A DNA stretch of 64,000 nucleotides from Nocardioides sp. S5 (GCF_017310035.1 NZ_CP022296.1:4650001-4714000), one strand, 5' to 3'; positions 24,384-33,266 are shown, numbered from the stretch's first letter. The notes: generated by a model not told the origin, from the letters alone. A program made the numbers and translations.

Positions 24384-24872
24384 ATGCCTGTCACCGACGT
24401 CCAGCACGACCTCGACGCCCTCACCCTGACCATCACCGCCGAGTTCGCCGCCCCGGTCGAGCGGGTGTGGGAGGTCTACGCCGACCCGCGCCAGCTCGAG
24501 CGCGTCTGGGGCCCGCCGACCTACCCGGCCACCTTCGTCGACCACGACCTCACCCCCGGCGGGCGGGTGACCTACTACATGACCAGCCCCGAGGGCGAGC
24601 ACTACTACGGCTACTGGACCGTCACCGACGTGCGCGCGCCCAGCGGCTTCTCCTTCGACGACGGCTTCGCCCTCGACGACAGCTTCACGCCCAACCCTGA
24701 CCTCCCGGTGTCGCGCAACGACTACACGTTCACCGAGGTCGAGGGCGGCACACGGGCGACGTACGTCGGCACCTACGCCTCCGCCGAGAGCCTCCAGCAG
24801 GTGCTCGACATGGGTGCCGTGGAGGGCGCCTCGTCCGCCATCAACCAGATCGACGACCTGCTCGCCTCCTGA
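24384..24872 (+). CDS. SRPBCC / AHSA1-like protein
   Basis: 162 residues with the START-like helix-grip fold: ITAEFAAPVERVWEVYADPR, GPPTYPATFVDHDLTPGGRV, and FTEVEGGTRATYVGTYASAE. Proteins of this type bind hydrophobic ligands in a cavity and are often encoded directly after an ArsR regulator, as here (3-base gap). Ligand and role unknown. ATG 24384 begins MPVTDVQHD. Confidence 0.85.
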   Translation: MPVTDVQHDLDALTLTITAEFAAPVERVWEVYADPRQLERVWGPPTYPATFVDHDLTPGGRVTYYMTSPEGEHYYGYWTVTDVRAPSGFSFDDGFALDDSFTPNPDLPVSRNDYTFTEVEGGTRATYVGTYASAESLQQVLDMGAVEGASSAINQIDDLLAS

Positions 24873-24914
24873 GCCGGCGCGACGGCGGTCGCGGCCCGGG
24901 GCGACAATCACTGC

Positions 24915-26759
24915 GTGGAACTCGCCCTGCTCCTCGTGTCGATGGCCGCCGTCGTCCTGGCCGCGACCGCGGTCAGCGAACGCGTGGGGGTCCCGGCGCC
25001 GCTGCTCCTGCTCGTCGTCGGCGCGGCGACGTCGTACGTCCCCGCCGTGCCCACCATCTACCTCGAGTCCGAGGTGGTCCTGCTCGGGCTGCTCCCGCCG
25101 CTGCTCTACGCCGCGGCGATCCAGACCTCGCTGGTCGACTTCAACGCCAACCGCGGCTCGATCCTGCGGCTCTCGATCGTGCTCGTCGTGCTCACCTCGC
25201 TCGCGGTCGGCGCGGTGGTGGAGTGGCTCGTGCCCGGCATCGGGTGGGCGGCCGCCATCGCGATCGGTGCGGTCGTCGCACCGCCGGACGCCGTCGCCGC
25301 GACGGCGGTCGCGCGCAAGATCGGCCTGCCGCGCCGGGTCGTCACGATCCTCGAGGGCGAGTCGCTGCTCAACGACGCCACCGCGCTGGTGTCGCTGCGC
25401 ACCGCGATCGCCGCGATCTCCGGAGGCGTGGCGATCGCCGAGGTCGGCCTCGACTTCCTCGTCGCAGCCGGCGGCGGCGTCGTCATCGGCGTCGGCTTCT
25501 TCGCGTTGGTCGCGTGGCTGCGCAAGCGGATCACCGACCCGCTGCTGGACACCGCGATCAGCTTCCTCACACCCTTCGCGGCCTTCGTGGCGGCCGAGGA
25601 GATCCACGCCTCCGGTGTGATCTCGGTGGTGGTGGCCGGCCTGCTCCTGGGCCACAAGGCGCCGATCATCCAGACCGCGCAGTCGCGCATCACCGAGCGG
25701 ATCACCTGGCGCACGGTGGCCTTCGTCCTGGAGAACACCGTCTTCCTCCTCATCGGCCTCCAGCTCGACTGGATCCTGGCCGACGTCGGCGACTCCACGC
25801 TCTCGCCGGGCCGCATCGCGCTGGTCTGCGTGGCCACCCTCGTCACCGTGATCGCCGTACGCCTCGCCTGGGTGTACGCCACCTGGCTGGCGCGGGGCCT
25901 GGGCGCGGACCCGCTTCCCGCGTCGTGGACCTTCCTCATCGGCTGGGCCGGCATGCGCGGCGTCGTGACGCTCGCGGCCGCCTTCGTCATCCCCGAGGAC
26001 GCCCCGCACCGCGAGGTGCTGCTGCTGGCCGCCTTCACCGTCGTGGCCGGCACCCTCCTGCTCCAGGGCCTCACGCTGCCGCTGCTGACGCGGCTGCTGA
26101 AGGTGCCTTCCCCCGACCCGGCCGAGGACGCGCTGGCCCGCGCGGCCCTGCTCCAGCAGGCCTCCGACGCCGGCAACGCCCGGCTCGAGGAGCTCGACTT
26201 CGACGACCACCACGGCGTCGGCACCCAGATCCGGGCCCGCCTCGAGCAGCGCTCCTTCGCCGCGTGGGAGCAGCTCTCGACGGCCGTCGGCGAGGAGACG
26301 CCGTCGGAGCTCTACGCCCGGATCCGCGGCGAGATGATCGAGGCCGAGCGCGCGAAGGTCCTCGAGGTCCGCAGCCACGGCCAGGTCGACTCCGAGGTCG
26401 TCAGCCAGGTGCTCGGGCTGCTCGACATCGAGGAGTCCATGCTCGACGCCGGCACCGAGGCACGCGCCAGCGTGCGCACCGGCTCCCTCGCCTTCACCTC
26501 CGGGCGCGAGTGCGACGACCTCGTCGAGCACCCGGTGGTCGAGACCGTCGACGACCCCGCCTGCGCGACCTGCCTGGCCGACGGCACTCGGTGGGTCTCG
26601 CTGCGCCAGTGCCTGACCTGCGGCCACGTCGGGTGCTGCGACTCCTCGGTCGGCAGGCACGCGACCGCGCACTTCCACGAGAGACTCCACCCGGTCATGC
26701 AGTCCGCCGAGCCCGACGAGGCGTGGCGCTGGTGCTACGTGCACAACCTCACCGGCTGA
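24915..26759 (+). CDS. Na+/H+ antiporter fused to UBP-type zinc finger
   Basis: 614 residues. Residues 1-400 form a CPA1-type cation/proton antiporter with about 12 helices. The ion-binding Asp is in VVAPPDAVAATAVARKIGLP, ILEGESLLNDATALV follows, and GWAGMRGVVTLAAA is conserved. After a charged cytoplasmic region (about 410-545) the C-terminus is a zinc finger of the UBP type: Cys550, Cys553, Cys566, Cys569, Cys574 and His residues at 582, 586, 588 and 592. UBP fingers bind the free C-terminus of ubiquitin in eukaryotes; in bacteria the ligand is unknown. GTG 24915 is the start; a -10 box is less clear here. Confidence 0.88.
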   Translation: MELALLLVSMAAVVLAATAVSERVGVPAPLLLLVVGAATSYVPAVPTIYLESEVVLLGLLPPLLYAAAIQTSLVDFNANRGSILRLSIVLVVLTSLAVGAVVEWLVPGIGWAAAIAIGAVVAPPDAVAATAVARKIGLPRRVVTILEGESLLNDATALVSLRTAIAAISGGVAIAEVGLDFLVAAGGGVVIGVGFFALVAWLRKRITDPLLDTAISFLTPFAAFVAAEEIHASGVISVVVAGLLLGHKAPIIQTAQSRITERITWRTVAFVLENTVFLLIGLQLDWILADVGDSTLSPGRIALVCVATLVTVIAVRLAWVYATWLARGLGADPLPASWTFLIGWAGMRGVVTLAAAFVIPEDAPHREVLLLAAFTVVAGTLLLQGLTLPLLTRLLKVPSPDPAEDALARAALLQQASDAGNARLEELDFDDHHGVGTQIRARLEQRSFAAWEQLSTAVGEETPSELYARIRGEMIEAERAKVLEVRSHGQVDSEVVSQVLGLLDIEESMLDAGTEARASVRTGSLAFTSGRECDDLVEHPVVETVDDPACATCLADGTRWVSLRQCLTCGHVGCCDSSVGRHATAHFHERLHPVMQSAEPDEAWRWCYVHNLTG

Positions 26760-27100
26760 CGCTTGGCGGCGGCCCGGCCTCCCACCGGTTGGTATCTGGG
26801 GACGAAATGGGAGGCGTCCTGCCCGTCTAACCAGCCAGAACGTCCCTAGATACCTCGCGTGCCAGACAGCCGTACGATCCCGCCAGGCCGGCGCCGGCTC
26901 GATGATCCGCAGCTACCTCGGCTTCCGCGCGGCATCTCCGGGATGCGGCTGGCGCAGCGGGCCCCCGGGCAGGCGCGGCGCCCTCCATCGCCGGTCCCAC
27001 CCTCGGCCCGCCTACCCCTGCGAGGGTGGCAGTCCACGGTCGGCGGGCGCATAGTCGGCAGTGACGGCGGTCTCGCCGTCCTCGACGAGGAGGCACCCCC
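26760..27100. other. 341-base gap without a convincing gene
   Basis: The stretch contains one long inverted repeat (26791-26854, listed separately) and otherwise GC-rich sequence. An 84-codon open frame at 26859-27113 has Arg/Pro-rich composition of a chance frame and overlaps the next start. No RNA family was recognised. Confidence 0.5.
26791..26854. terminator. Long hairpin with 14-bp arms
   Basis: GGTATCTGGGGACG (26791-26804) pairs with CGTCCCTAGATACC (26841-26854), 13 of 14 positions, around a 36-nt loop. It begins 32 bases after the antiporter stop. It could terminate that transcript or be a structured RNA element; no T-run follows. Confidence 0.45.
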
Positions 27101-27316
27101 ATGGGACGACTGATCGGCATCCTGCTCGTGATCTGGCTCGTCATCGGCGGGTTCGCCGCCTATGAACGCGGCTACTTCGAAGACTCCCGGACCAACTGCT
27201 CCGAGGCCACCGACATCGTGCTCAACATCGTCGCCGGCCCGCTCAACTACGCCGGCGTGAACCCGAAGGTCGACTGCCCCGACGTCGACGTCGACACCCC
27301 GGAGCCGTCGGAGTAG
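27101..27316 (+). CDS. Small membrane-anchored acidic protein
   Basis: 71 residues: one N-terminal helix (LIGILLVIWLVIGGFAAYE), then an external part with two Cys (RTNCSEATD, KVDCPDVD) and an acidic tail. GAGGAGG lies 7 bases before ATG 27101, a strong ribosome site. Short proteins of this layout are frequent in Nocardioides-like genomes; role unknown. Confidence 0.7.
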   Translation: MGRLIGILLVIWLVIGGFAAYERGYFEDSRTNCSEATDIVLNIVAGPLNYAGVNPKVDCPDVDVDTPEPSE

Positions 27317-27371
27317 ATCCGCCGGACGTCGCCGGACAATCCGCCGACGAGCACGGCGTCGAACACCACCC

Positions 27372-27620
27372 GTGACCCAGCCCGACACGATGTTCGCCAG
27401 CAGCAGCGTCCCGCGGCACCTGGTCCGAGGGGCGTTCGGCCTGCCGATGATGGTGGCCGCCTTCGTGCTGGTGCCGTGGTGGGGTCCGCTCGCGCTCCTG
27501 CTGGTGGTGCCGGCGGCAGTGCTGCTGCGCGGGTGCCCGACCTGCTGGGCGCTCGGCCTCGCGCAGACGTGCGCGCTCAGCCCACGGGCTGGAGCGGGTG
27601 GATCGCGACGTCCCCGCTGA
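27372..27620 (+). CDS. Small membrane protein with GCPTCWALGL motif
   Basis: 82 residues with two close hydrophobic segments (about 22-52) followed by RGCPTCWALGLAQTC. A Cys-Pro-x-Cys-Trp-x-x-Gly-Leu motif after a helix occurs in a group of small membrane proteins of unknown role. GTG 27372 has no good ribosome site. The last 44 bases overlap the convergent monooxygenase gene, so the exact end product should be treated with caution. Confidence 0.5.
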   Translation: MTQPDTMFASSSVPRHLVRGAFGLPMMVAAFVLVPWWGPLALLLVVPAAVLLRGCPTCWALGLAQTCALSPRAGAGGSRRPR

Positions 27621-27870
27621 GCGCACCCTCGGCGGCGGCGAAGGCGGCCGCCACGTGGGGCGTGCGCATGTGCGCGTCCAGGGCGTCGGCGTCACGCCAC
27701 CGCTCGAGCGTGACGAAGGTGCCCGGCGCCGCGGCGGACTCGAACAGGTCGTAGGCCACGCACCCCTCCTCGGCCCGGGTCGCCTCGACGAGCGCCTGCA
27801 GCGCGGGACGGACCTGCTCGACCGCCTCGGCCTTGACGGGGATGGTGGCCATGACCTGGAGATCGCTCAC
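27577..27870 (-). CDS. Antibiotic biosynthesis monooxygenase (ABM) domain protein
   Basis: 97 residues forming one dimeric alpha/beta barrel half: VMATIPVKAEAVEQVRPALQ, EEGCVAYDLFESAAAPGTFV, TLERWRDADALDAHMRTPHV. The family includes cofactor-free quinol monooxygenases such as YgiN. GTG 27870 has AAGGA seven bases upstream. Likely cytosolic; the substrate is unknown. Confidence 0.85.
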   Translation of the reverse strand: MSDLQVMATIPVKAEAVEQVRPALQALVEATRAEEGCVAYDLFESAAAPGTFVTLERWRDADALDAHMRTPHVAAAFAAAEGALSGDVAIHPLQPVG

Positions 27871-27952
27871 AGTGCAGTCCTTCGCTCGGGGGGATCCAGT
27901 GTGACCTGCAGGGGCCGTCGTGGCCATGGGTCTGCTCGCTAGTCTCGGCGTC

Positions 27953-28267
27953 GTGCCTGCCTCCTCGACGGTCCCCACCGCCCCCCTGCTCGCCGCCGGC
28001 CTCGTCGGCGGGTTCGCGCTCGCCCAGCGCACCGGCGTACGCCCCCTCGGCGGAGCCGCGATGCTCGGCGCCAACGCGGTCGCCGCACGGCAGTGGTACG
28101 CCGTCGGCGGGGCGCCGCTCGCGGCCGGGCTGACCGCTGCCTACTGGACCGCGATGGGCGTCTCGCACCCCCTGGCGAAGAAGGTCGGCACCTGGCCATC
28201 GGTCCTCGGCGCCACCGCGGTGAGCGCCGGCGCGGCCTGGCTTCTGGCCGACCGCCGGGTGCGCTGA
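27953..28267 (+). CDS. Hypothetical membrane protein
   Basis: 104 residues, Ala/Gly-rich, with about three weakly hydrophobic helices (roughly 10-28, 35-66 and 82-99). GTG 27953 lies 7 nt after TAGTCT, which supports this start over an in-frame start at 27920. The central HPLAKKVGTWPSVLG is the only polar stretch. No family recognised. Confidence 0.6.
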   Translation: MPASSTVPTAPLLAAGLVGGFALAQRTGVRPLGGAAMLGANAVAARQWYAVGGAPLAAGLTAAYWTAMGVSHPLAKKVGTWPSVLGATAVSAGAAWLLADRRVR

Positions 28268-28285
28268 CCCAGCGCGGGTCCGGGC

Positions 28286-28522
28286 TCAGCCCTCGGGCAG
28301 GTCGGCGAAGGCCTGCTTCATGTCGCGGTACCACCCCAGCGACCGCTTGGGGTGACGCCAGCGCGACTTCATCTCGTCGCGGGCCGGCTGGTGGGCGGCG
28401 TCGCCGTCCTTCTCCGCGGCCTTGAGGTGCTGGTCCTGGGCGTTGATCACGTCGTCGTGGGTCTCGCCGCGGTGCGCGAGGTCGCAGGGTCCGCCGAGCT
28501 GGCGGCACGTCATGGTCTTCAT
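28286..28522 (-). CDS. DUF1059-like small protein
   Basis: 78 residues starting MKTMTCRQLGGPCDLAHRGE, the hallmark of the DUF1059 family with two Cys. Then VINAQDQHLKAAEKDGDAAH and MKSRWRHPKRSLGWYRDMKQ follow. GAGGAGG lies 6 bases before ATG 28522. Soluble, possibly redox-active or metal-binding through its Cys and His residues; function unknown. Confidence 0.8.
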   Translation of the reverse strand: MKTMTCRQLGGPCDLAHRGETHDDVINAQDQHLKAAEKDGDAAHQPARDEMKSRWRHPKRSLGWYRDMKQAFADLPEG

Positions 28523-28581
28523 CGGTTCCTCCTCGGTGGGGCTTCAGTGATGTGACGGCCGGAGGCCGCCAGGTGTGACCG

Positions 28582-29427
28582 CTACCTCGGCGCGCCGCCC
28601 TCACGGCGAACGACCCGGGCCAGGACCGCGGGGTCGGCGCGGAAGGTGATGGCGTGGACCTGGCCGTCGCGCACGGTGAAGTCGAAGACGACCCGGGCCT
28701 CCCCGCGCAGGAACCACGCCGACGCCGGCCGGTCGCCGACGAGGACGGGGAGCGCCGCCCGGGCGCTGCCGTCGAAGAACGCCGCGACCTCGTCGCGGCC
28801 CTCGATCGTCGCCGGCGTCCCGGCGAGGACCGCCGCCTCGTCGGCACCGACCACCGCATCCGGGGCGAGCAGCCGCAGCAGCCGCTCGAGGTCGCCGCCA
28901 CGCGCGGCCGCCATGAAGGCGTCCACCACCTCCCAGTCGGCGAGCGCGTCCTCGGCGGCCGGCTGGGCGACCTTGGCCCGCGCCCGCGACGCGAGCTTGC
29001 GCGCCGCGGCGGGCGTGGTGTCGAGGACGGAGGCGATCGTGGCGAACTCGAAGCCGAAGCTGTCGTGGAGCACGAAGGCCACCCGCTCGCGCGGGGTCAG
29101 CCGGTCGATGACCGCCTGGAGCGCGACGCCGACGGTGTCGGCGAGGGCGACGTCGTCGGCCGGGTCGGGCCCGGTCCCGGACGTCTCGACCTCCTCCACC
29201 GGCACCGGCACACGTGCACGCAACCGGTCCAGGCACAGCCGGGTGGTCACCGTGGTGAGCCAGGCCGGGAGGTTCTCGATCTCCACGTCCTCGCGCGAGC
29301 GGGTCCGCTCCAGGCGCAGCCACGCCTGCTGCACGATGTCCTCGGCCTCGGTGTGGTCGGCGAGCACCCGCGCGGCGAGGCCCAGCAGGCGCGGTCGCTC
29401 GGCCTCGAAGACCTGCGTGGTGTCCAT
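28582..29427 (-). CDS. SigJ-like sigma-70 factor with C-terminal SnoaL-type domain
   Basis: 281 residues. Region 2 is FEAERPRLLGLAARVLADHT and EAEDIVQQAWLRLERT; region 4 is LTPRERVAFVLHDSFGFEFA with TIASVLDTTPAAARKLASRA. The last 110 residues form a SnoaL/NTF2-like fold (VVDAFMAAARGGDLERLLRL ... GRDEVAAFFDG ... VRDGQVHAITF), as in mycobacterial SigJ and the ECF41 group. In those the extra domain itself tunes sigma activity. ECF41 genes usually sit beside a carboxymuconolactone decarboxylase or oxidoreductase gene; here none is adjacent. ATG 29427 follows GGGGGAG; GTG 29451 is an alternative. Confidence 0.87.
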   Translation of the reverse strand: MDTTQVFEAERPRLLGLAARVLADHTEAEDIVQQAWLRLERTRSREDVEIENLPAWLTTVTTRLCLDRLRARVPVPVEEVETSGTGPDPADDVALADTVGVALQAVIDRLTPRERVAFVLHDSFGFEFATIASVLDTTPAAARKLASRARAKVAQPAAEDALADWEVVDAFMAAARGGDLERLLRLLAPDAVVGADEAAVLAGTPATIEGRDEVAAFFDGSARAALPVLVGDRPASAWFLRGEARVVFDFTVRDGQVHAITFRADPAVLARVVRREGGAPR

Positions 29428-29528
29428 CGGCTCCCCCTCGTCATCGCCCACCCTGCCAACCTCTCGACGCGCGGGCGAGCACGAGTGTGACCGGACCGGG
29501 GCTGGGACCCGTCACGCACACTGGACCG

Positions 29529-30653
29529 ATGGACGGCCTCCGGCTCCGCGCCGCCACCGCGCTGGCACCCCTGCTCCTGCTCGTCGCGTGCTCCGACACC
29601 GCGGGTGGCGACGAACCGGCAGACGAACCGGCATCGGCGCCGACGCCTTCCGCGTCGAGCGAGTCGTCCTCGGAGTCGCCCTCCGAGGACGCCACTGCGA
29701 CCCCGACCGAGGAGCCGACCGAGGAGCCGGTCGAGGAGGAGCCGCCGAACCCGATCTCCGTCGCGGCCCTCGCCGAGGCCGAGCTCACCGGCGGCGACCT
29801 GCGGCTGGGCGCTGTGCGCGAGCGGACCGCGGCCTTCACGTCGTACGACGTCACCTTCGCCTCGACCACCGCCGGTGAGGGCACCGCACCGCTGCGGATC
29901 AGCGGCGTGCTCAACGTGCCGACCGGGCGCGCACCCGGTGGTCGGGGGTGGCCGGCCGTCGTGCTCGCCCACGGCTACATCGACCCTGCCTACTACGTCC
30001 GCGGTCAGGGCATGACGCGCGAGCGCGGCTACCTCGCCGAGCGCGGCTTCGTCGCGCTGCACGTCGACTACCGCAACCACGCCGAGTCCACCGACGACCC
30101 GCGCATCGAGACCGCCGTACGCCTCGGCTACTCCGCCGACGTCGTCGCCGCGGCCCGCGCGCTGGCCGACTCCCGCGACGTGCGCGTCGACCCCGACCGG
30201 ATTGCGCTGTTCGGCCGCTCGATGGGCGGCGGCGTCATGCTCAAGGCGCTGGCCGCCGAGCCCGGCCTCTTCGCCGCCGGCACCGGCTGGGCTTCGGTGT
30301 CGAGCCTCGAGGCGGAGAACTTCGCGCAGTTCCAGCGCCCCGACGCGCCACTCGCCGAGCTGCGGGCGTCCTACCGCGGCCGCCACGGCCTGCCTGCCGA
30401 CGACCCGGAGTTCTGGCGCGGCGTCTCCTCCCGCCCGGCCTTCGACCAGATCACCGAGCCGGTCCTGCTGGTGCACGGCCGCTTCGACGACACCTGTCCG
30501 CCGCAGTGGGCACGCGCCAGCCAGCGCGCCCTCACCGCGGCCGGCGTCGACTCCACGCTGGAGTGGTACGACGACGCGCACGCCTTCGGGCCGGCCTTCG
30601 TCGCCGCGATGGACCGCACCGTGCGCTTCCTGCGAGCCCGGATGCCCACCTGA
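29529..30653 (+). CDS. Lipoprotein alpha/beta hydrolase (S9-like)
   Basis: 374 residues. A lipoprotein signal (LAPLLLLVACSD; Cys about residue 21) precedes a long Ser/Thr/Glu/Pro linker (about 25-75), so the enzyme sits outside the cell on a flexible tether. The hydrolase part has VVLAHGYIDPAYY, the nucleophile elbow FGRSMGGGVM, the acid in HGRFDDTCPP, and the base His in YDDAHAFGPAF. This resembles the prolyl oligopeptidase S9 / dienelactone hydrolase group; it may be a peptidase or an esterase. ATG 29529 lies 6 nt after CACACT, a leaderless-type start. Confidence 0.85.
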   Translation: MDGLRLRAATALAPLLLLVACSDTAGGDEPADEPASAPTPSASSESSSESPSEDATATPTEEPTEEPVEEEPPNPISVAALAEAELTGGDLRLGAVRERTAAFTSYDVTFASTTAGEGTAPLRISGVLNVPTGRAPGGRGWPAVVLAHGYIDPAYYVRGQGMTRERGYLAERGFVALHVDYRNHAESTDDPRIETAVRLGYSADVVAAARALADSRDVRVDPDRIALFGRSMGGGVMLKALAAEPGLFAAGTGWASVSSLEAENFAQFQRPDAPLAELRASYRGRHGLPADDPEFWRGVSSRPAFDQITEPVLLVHGRFDDTCPPQWARASQRALTAAGVDSTLEWYDDAHAFGPAFVAAMDRTVRFLRARMPT

Positions 30654-30741
30654 CGTCGTCGCCCCGGTCGGGTGCGCCGGCACACGCATCGGCGTACGGG
30701 TGCGGGAGTGCCGGCGTGCGGTCGCGTGCCACCATGACGGC

Positions 30742-31647
30742 ATGACGACCGAGCGCGTCACCGCGGTGGTGCGGCCGGCGCACGAGCAGTGGCAGCGCTG
30801 GCGCAGCACCGCGGCCTGTCTCGGCGTCTGCCTGCTGAGCTTCGTGGCGCTGCTGTGGCTGGGTGACCGTAGCCAGCAGACCAGCCTGGGGCAGGCGCTC
30901 GACCAGGCGAGCATGGACGTGGTCGTCGGTGACCGTGCCGCCACCCGACAGCTGGTGGGAGTGCTGGGCAACGTCTCCCTCGGCTCGGTCGCGCTGGCCG
31001 TCGTGCTGCTCATCGGCACTGCCGTCCTGCGCCAGCGCTACTCCGCCGCGGCGGCGGCGGGCGTCCTCGTCCTGGGTGCCAATCTGACGACGCAGGCCAT
31101 GAAGGCCCTGTCCGAGCGACCCGACTACGGCAACCTCACGGTCGAGAGCTTCCCCAGCGGCCACGCGACGGTGGTGGTCTCGCTGGTGCTGGCAGCCCTC
31201 CTGGTCGTGCCCGACCGGGCACGCACCACCGTCTCGCTCGTCGGCTCCGGCGCGATCACCGTGACCGCGACCGCGATGCTCGTCGCCAGCTGGCACCGAC
31301 CGGCCGACATCATCGGGGCCGTGCTCGTGTGTCTGGCATGGGGCACCGCCGTGCTCGTGGTCTGGAGCGTCCTGCGCGGCGGCATGGCAGGCGTCGCTCC
31401 CGGTCGTCCCCACCGCATCTTCGCCACCACCGGGGTCGTGCTCGCCGCCGCCGGCCTCCTCGCGGTCGGCGTACGCCCCGGTGGCGGCTGGTCGGGCTTC
31501 CTCGACGCCGGCGTCGTGCTGGCCGGCATCGCCCTCGTCGCCGCCCTCGCCGTCACCACCTTCGCCCAGCTCTCGGCACCGGTGGGGGTCGTCGAGGAAC
31601 GCCGCCCGGTCAGGTGGTGGCGCGCTCCTCGACCGGGACCTCCTTGA
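30742..31647 (+). CDS. PAP2-family membrane phosphatase
   Basis: 301 residues, about six to eight helices. The phosphatase signature is present: MKALSERPDYG (the K-x6-RP type), SFPSGHATVVV (PSGH) and SWHRPADIIGA, the third motif with the nucleophilic His. In the third motif the usual Arg after Ser is not at its standard place, so activity is likely but not certain. Substrates could be lipid phosphates or undecaprenyl pyrophosphate. ATG 30742 follows CACCAT by 6 nt. Its end overlaps the convergent symporter gene by 38 bases. Confidence 0.82.
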   Translation: MTTERVTAVVRPAHEQWQRWRSTAACLGVCLLSFVALLWLGDRSQQTSLGQALDQASMDVVVGDRAATRQLVGVLGNVSLGSVALAVVLLIGTAVLRQRYSAAAAAGVLVLGANLTTQAMKALSERPDYGNLTVESFPSGHATVVVSLVLAALLVVPDRARTTVSLVGSGAITVTATAMLVASWHRPADIIGAVLVCLAWGTAVLVVWSVLRGGMAGVAPGRPHRIFATTGVVLAAAGLLAVGVRPGGGWSGFLDAGVVLAGIALVAALAVTTFAQLSAPVGVVEERRPVRWWRAPRPGPP

Positions 31648-33169
31648 TCGCACCCGTGCTTCGGCCCTCGCGGAACGAGCGCAGCTCCTCGCGCACCTTC
31701 GGCAGGAGGAGGTAGCAGCCGAGCAGGTTGACGATCGCGCAGACGAAGAGCATGGAGTCGGCGAAGGTGAGCACCGAGGTGAAGGTCATGACGCTGCCGA
31801 CCACGGTGAAGGCGCAGAACACGACCTTGAAGATCGCCTCGCTCCGCCTCGACCGGCCGAACAGCTGCGTCCACGCCTTCATCGTGTAGTAGGACCAGGT
31901 GATCAGCGTCGAGAAGGCGAAGAGCGCCACCGCGATCGCGAGGATCACCGGGAACTGCGGCAGGAACGTCTCGAAGGCCCGTGAGGTCACCACGACGCCG
32001 TCCGGGGTCGGACCGCCGCCGGCGACGATCTCACGCTGCTCGGAGTAGTAGGCGGAGTCGGCGATGACGATGGTCAGGGCCGTCATGGTGCAGATGACCA
32101 CGGTGTCGATGAACGGCTCGAGGAGTGCGACGAAGCCCTCGCTGACGGGGTGCTTGGTCTTCACCGCCGAGTGGGCGATGGGCGCCGAGCCGACACCGGC
32201 CTCGTTGGAGAAGGCCGCGCGCTGGAAGCCGATGATGAGGACGCCGAGCGCACCGCCGGCGACCCCCTCGGGGTTGAACGCGCCGCTGATGATCTCGCCG
32301 AAGGCGGCGGGGATGTTGGGGATGTTGCCGAGGATCACCAGCAGGCAGGTGCCGAGGTAGAGGATCGCCATGGCCGGGACCAGCCGCGAGGTCACCTTGG
32401 CGATCGACGTGATGCCGCCGATGATGACGGCGCCGACGAGGAACGCCAGCACCAGGCCGAAGATCAGCGCAGAGCCGGCCGAGCCGAGAAACCCGTCGTC
32501 GCCGCCGGTGACCTCGCGCGCCTGGGCGAAGGTCTGGTTGGCCTGGAACATGTTGCCGCCGACGGCGCCGAAGAAGAACAGCGCGACGGCGAAGATCGTG
32601 GTGAGGGTGCGGGAGACCCCGCTGCCGAAGCGCTCGAAGGCGACGGGCAGGTAGCGGAACGGCCCGCCGGTGACGGTGCCGTCCTCGTGGACCTCGCGGT
32701 ACTTCACGCCGAGGGTGCACTCGACGAACTTGGTGCACATGCCGAAGAGGCCGGCGATGATCATCCAGAACGTCGCTCCCGGACCGCCGAGCGTCACGGC
32801 TGCGCCGACACCGGCGATGTTGCCGAGACCGACCGTGCCCGACACGGCCGAGGTCAGGGCTTGGAAGTGCGTGACCTCACCGGGGTCGCTGGCACGGGAG
32901 AACTTGCCCCGGACCAGGTCCATCGACGTCCTCCAGGAGACGAACTGGATGCCCTTGAAGTAGATCGTGAAGACGACGGCCGCCACCACGAGCCACAGCA
33001 CGATGAGGGGGAAGGACACCCCGCCGATCGTCGGCGCGTAGAAGATCACCGAGGCGACAGCGTTGGCCAGCGGGTCGAAGGTCGAGTTGATCGCGTCCTC
33101 GACAGTCGCGAGCCACTCCCACTCGCCCTGCGTCGCTTCTGCGGCCACTGTTGCTGATCCCGGATTCAT
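31610..33169 (-). CDS. AGCS-family sodium:alanine/glycine symporter
   Basis: 519 residues with about 11 helices. Signature segments are TSAVSGTVGLGNIAGVGAAV (Na+ site region), GPGATFWMIIAGLFGMCTKF, and FQRAAFSNEAGVGSAPIAHS. AGCS carriers import alanine or glycine with sodium. The C-terminal tail is charged and cytoplasmic. ATG 33169 begins MNPGSATV. The upstream gap contains the palindrome CCCCTAGGGG (33206-33215). The gene stops inside the convergent PAP2 gene. Confidence 0.93.
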   Translation of the reverse strand: MNPGSATVAAEATQGEWEWLATVEDAINSTFDPLANAVASVIFYAPTIGGVSFPLIVLWLVVAAVVFTIYFKGIQFVSWRTSMDLVRGKFSRASDPGEVTHFQALTSAVSGTVGLGNIAGVGAAVTLGGPGATFWMIIAGLFGMCTKFVECTLGVKYREVHEDGTVTGGPFRYLPVAFERFGSGVSRTLTTIFAVALFFFGAVGGNMFQANQTFAQAREVTGGDDGFLGSAGSALIFGLVLAFLVGAVIIGGITSIAKVTSRLVPAMAILYLGTCLLVILGNIPNIPAAFGEIISGAFNPEGVAGGALGVLIIGFQRAAFSNEAGVGSAPIAHSAVKTKHPVSEGFVALLEPFIDTVVICTMTALTIVIADSAYYSEQREIVAGGGPTPDGVVVTSRAFETFLPQFPVILAIAVALFAFSTLITWSYYTMKAWTQLFGRSRRSEAIFKVVFCAFTVVGSVMTFTSVLTFADSMLFVCAIVNLLGCYLLLPKVREELRSFREGRSTGAIKEVPVEERATT

Positions 33170-33266
33170 CCGCCGATCGAACCAGCCAACGGCGACGTCC
33201 TCAACCCCTAGGGGTGAGATCGCTCGAACGTACGACGATGTCGAACGGGGAAGTACCGTCTCGGTC

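Noticed and set aside
23922..26744. Very long minus-strand extension of the kinase reading frame
   Set aside because: It lies antisense to the ArsR, AHSA1 and antiporter genes and has the skewed composition of a shadow frame. The kinase fold begins at about 23867.
26859..27113. 84-codon open frame on the plus strand
   Set aside because: Arg/Pro-rich composition of a chance frame in GC-rich DNA, no ribosome site, and its end overlaps the well-supported start at 27101.
33224..33246. Two TCGAAC words that resemble LexA half-sites
   Set aside because: They are direct repeats 17 bp apart, not the inverted TCGAAC-N4-GTTCGA arrangement, so a LexA site is not supported.
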